From contig JAVHNS010000003.1 in the NCBI GenBank assembly GCA_036872755.1, positions 3,472,001-3,536,000 on the forward strand: a stretch of DNA of 64,000 nucleotides, given 5' to 3'. Under the pieces are notes generated by a model, which was given only the letters and a program-made list of their open reading frames with translations, did no database searches and was not told the DNA's origin. The position numbers and the translations under genes are program-made. This document shows, in pieces, positions 61,798 through 64,000 of the stretch (positions are counted from its first letter, which is position 1; the number at the start of each line of letters is the position of its first letter). The stretch is from Orbilia blumenaviensis. Its lineage: Eukaryota; Ascomycota; Orbiliomycetes; Orbiliales; Orbiliaceae.

Positions 61798-62611
61798 CCT
61801 GTCGACTTTCGGGCTTAACTCGGGAGGCAAACTTGGTGATCCTCGTGGGCAAAACTCAGATTGGAGGGCGAATTTAATTGTGTATAGGAGCAAGTGTGCA
61901 CAATTATATATCGTCGAAAGAAATTGGAAGGAGAAGATATTTAATAGGCTAACTAGTCAGCTGGGCAAGCTTGTGAAAGATATGGCACTCCGCCACTGTA
62001 GTGGTGATGCAAGATGATTCCCCCGCAGCGGGACGGAAAAGCGAGATGATGAGTCGCACTGGTCGCAGTCAAACGTTTTTTTATTTCAGCTCGCAGCTAA
62101 CAGCTGCAGCTGTGCCACGACATGAAATTAAACTTGGATCCTGCATGTGAAATCTTCGAAATTCACGATCCAATCGAGCGCCAAAATCATCCTTCACCGA
62201 TGGCTACATCACTATCCAATTTCCATGCCCTGTACTTGGATGCATAATGCCAGACGACGGCGCCTGATGACGTTTAGCTCGTGCGATCCTGTCCTTGATG
62301 CCCTGGCATCGTGACGTAAAGATCTTGAAGCTAATCTTCTTTTGTCTCCACGCATGGAGCTTTACAGGGGTCAAAAATACCACACGACATGTGCGTTGAC
62401 ACAACACCACAAATTCGACAACTTCGGAATCCGGCGTTCGCAGGGACGCACACAAGCGTTTAACTACCTAGGTAGATAGGCATAAATGCAGGTCGAAAAA
62501 TAAATGCGGCTTAAGACTGACTTAACTCCTGTCCGATTTATCGTACCATTTAACGTATTCACACTAATTAATCGCGTTACATTTCCTCTTCCGACAAAAC
62601 TCTTATGTTTA
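61798..62611. other. Intergenic region upstream of the SH3 gene
   Basis: About 0.8 kb with the promoter of the SH3 gene at the left end and the 3' flank of the right-edge gene at the other. The minus-strand frame at 62204-62455 shows no domain. Confidence 0.35.
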
Positions 62612-64000
62612 TTAATATTCTTTGGAGGTATTGTCGCTCTGAGGACTGGCCTCCGTTGTATCAGCTACTATGTAACCCTGGCCTAAAGCCCGGTCAATTA
62701 TATCCTGCCGATACCGAGGGCAAGGAGGTGCGGGCTTTCCCTCTCGAATGGCTTGACGAAAATCCTGAATCGAATAAACCCCCAAGCCGTTGTCAACTAG
62801 GGACATAATTTCTTCATCATCCTGACCATACTCATCCTTCAAGAAACCTTGGACACACCGTTCATAGATACTGTACCTCTTATCTGCTAACCCTTCTCTT
62901 TGAAGCGTCAGTCTCTGGAGTTGAACAGGTGCAGGTGATATTTCCGTTGGAAATCGTGCTGTGACGTCTTCCCCACCATCTTGCTGTACCTGGGAGATTT
63001 GTTCGATATCACCGGCTTGCACAGGCTGCTCTTCCCCTACGACTAACTCATCATTCCTGAACTGAGGTGTATAAAGATTGTCATAATCCTCAACATCAAA
63101 TATATCCGGTTGTAGGGCGGGTATTTCGTCGGGAATGTCCTCATTGACCCTGTCGTCAGTAAGATCATTTGCGGGAGCAGCCAGGCTATCACCTTCTCCC
63201 CCTAAAGTGTATAACGCCCCATAGTCTTGATTCCCACCCAAATCAATCTCATTGAGAATTTCATCTATTTCCTGTGGCAACACCCTTGCCGATTTAAATA
63301 TTGTTGCTCTTGAGGGCGGAAACACGCGAGGTTCGAAAAGCCCATTAGCTAAGTCATCATAATCTCCTTCTTGCGGCCCGAAAATAGAAGCTTCTCTTGA
63401 AACTGGCCGTGATTCGGCCCGAAACCCCCGCCGTGAAGATAAAGGGTCGGTCCAATCATCTACCGGCCCATCGTCCATATTGAGTGGAGGGATATCAATG
63501 ACCGGTCCTTGTTTCCTACGTCTTGCGAGTATTCTACTAAGACCATTGGCAGCTGCTCGGCAAATTCTTCCTACACCACAAAAGCCATATCCATCTTCTC
63601 GCTCTTTCGATTTGGTCGCTTTGTCTATGAGTTGGATATCCTCTTGCAGGTTTTCCGTGTCATGCCGGCCATATGGTTCAGCTATCTCCTCAAACCCCAG
63701 ACCGACTACCCGTAAGTCCACTTGTGGTTGTAAGCCGTAGATTGAGGGTCCGTCAGGCGTTCGGACAAGCTGGTATAGTCCATTTGCTATCCCTGTTGGA
63801 AATACATTCTTGACTAAAGGCAATGTTAGCGACTACCAACCAACCAAAACCTACAACATTTTCGCTATCTCGGTTTACGTATACGCACGATATAATTTTC
63901 GCTGATCTGGGCTGGAAGGGCCGTAAAACTCCAGGATATCTCCAACACGAATAAAGTCATCGGGCGCACTTTTGTCCAGTCTCTGATAAACACCATTCCG
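62612..64000 (-). CDS. 3' part of an uncharacterised acidic protein (continues past window)
   Basis: Two exons in the window, 64000-63889 (entering from the right edge) and 63813-62612. They are joined across a 75-bp intron (GTGCGT donor, CTAAC branch, TTTAG acceptor) with matching phase. About 437 residues are visible. The start shows NGVYQRLDKS...FIRVGDILEFYG and later VFPTGIANGLYQLV, which look like two related beta-rich units (xNGxYQ(R/L)). A basic stretch (ARRRKQ) and a long acidic disordered region with many D, E, Q and P follow. It ends in a helical region rich in R and Q (RYRQDIIDRALGQGYIVAD). No family recognised. The TTG-initiated frame at 63823 is not the true start because the exon continues upstream. 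Confidence 0.65.

Overview
This window looks like nuclear DNA of a filamentous ascomycete fungus (Pezizomycotina). Genes are split by short introns of about 45-125 bp with GTRNGT-type donors and CTRAC-type branch points. The families present also fit: secreted tyrosinase, GH13 maltase, MFS sugar porter, Hrq1 helicase, eIF2B-like protein, WBP11-like protein and Ser/Thr-rich secreted proteins. I cannot name the species. An adhesive or nematode-trapping lineage would fit the giant mucin, but that is a guess.

Layout. 1-581 is the 3' end of an unidentified gene. A foldback repeat (about 1.20-1.63 kb) and a secreted tyrosinase (minus) follow. 4.3-10.0 kb is gene-poor. At 10.1-12.2 kb lie a WBP11-like splicing-associated gene and a YCII/DGPF-domain gene, both plus. 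At 13.9-18.8 kb, on the minus strand, a cytosolic maltase-type alpha-glucosidase is preceded upstream by a three-exon secreted protein with two beta-propeller-phytase-like domains joined by an EGF-like linker. 18.8-25.0 kb is gene-poor. At 25.0-27.1 kb is a six-exon sugar porter. At 28.4-32.2 kb are a poorly resolved small membrane-protein gene, a gene with zinc-finger-like Cys/His motifs and no visible ATG, and a small membrane ORF. At 33.0-38.2 kb are an aldo-keto reductase and an eIF2B-like protein with an apparently decayed Nudix N-terminus. A seven-exon HRQ1 helicase (minus) then shares a 0.92 kb divergent promoter with an intronless 14.75 kb gene (42868-57618) for a 4,916-residue secreted Ser/Thr-rich protein. 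The right end holds an acidic nuclear-type protein, an SH3 protein with an SR-rich arm, and the 3' part of an unknown acidic protein, all minus.

Functionally, three secreted or nutrient-facing activities (tyrosinase, phytase-like protein, sugar porter) and an intracellular maltase lie among housekeeping genes (HRQ1, WBP11-like, eIF2B-like). There is no evident biosynthetic cluster. The strongest candidate for something undescribed is the giant repeat protein. It has a small Cys-containing head, six TTxxDGSSTT units, an alternating Lys-Thr/acidic block bracketed by a duplicated motif, about 60 copies of a TTG(E/D)DGxTTPVE unit, and a long Ser/Thr tail with its own spaced motif. Exon joins were worked out by hand from splice signals and reading-frame phase.
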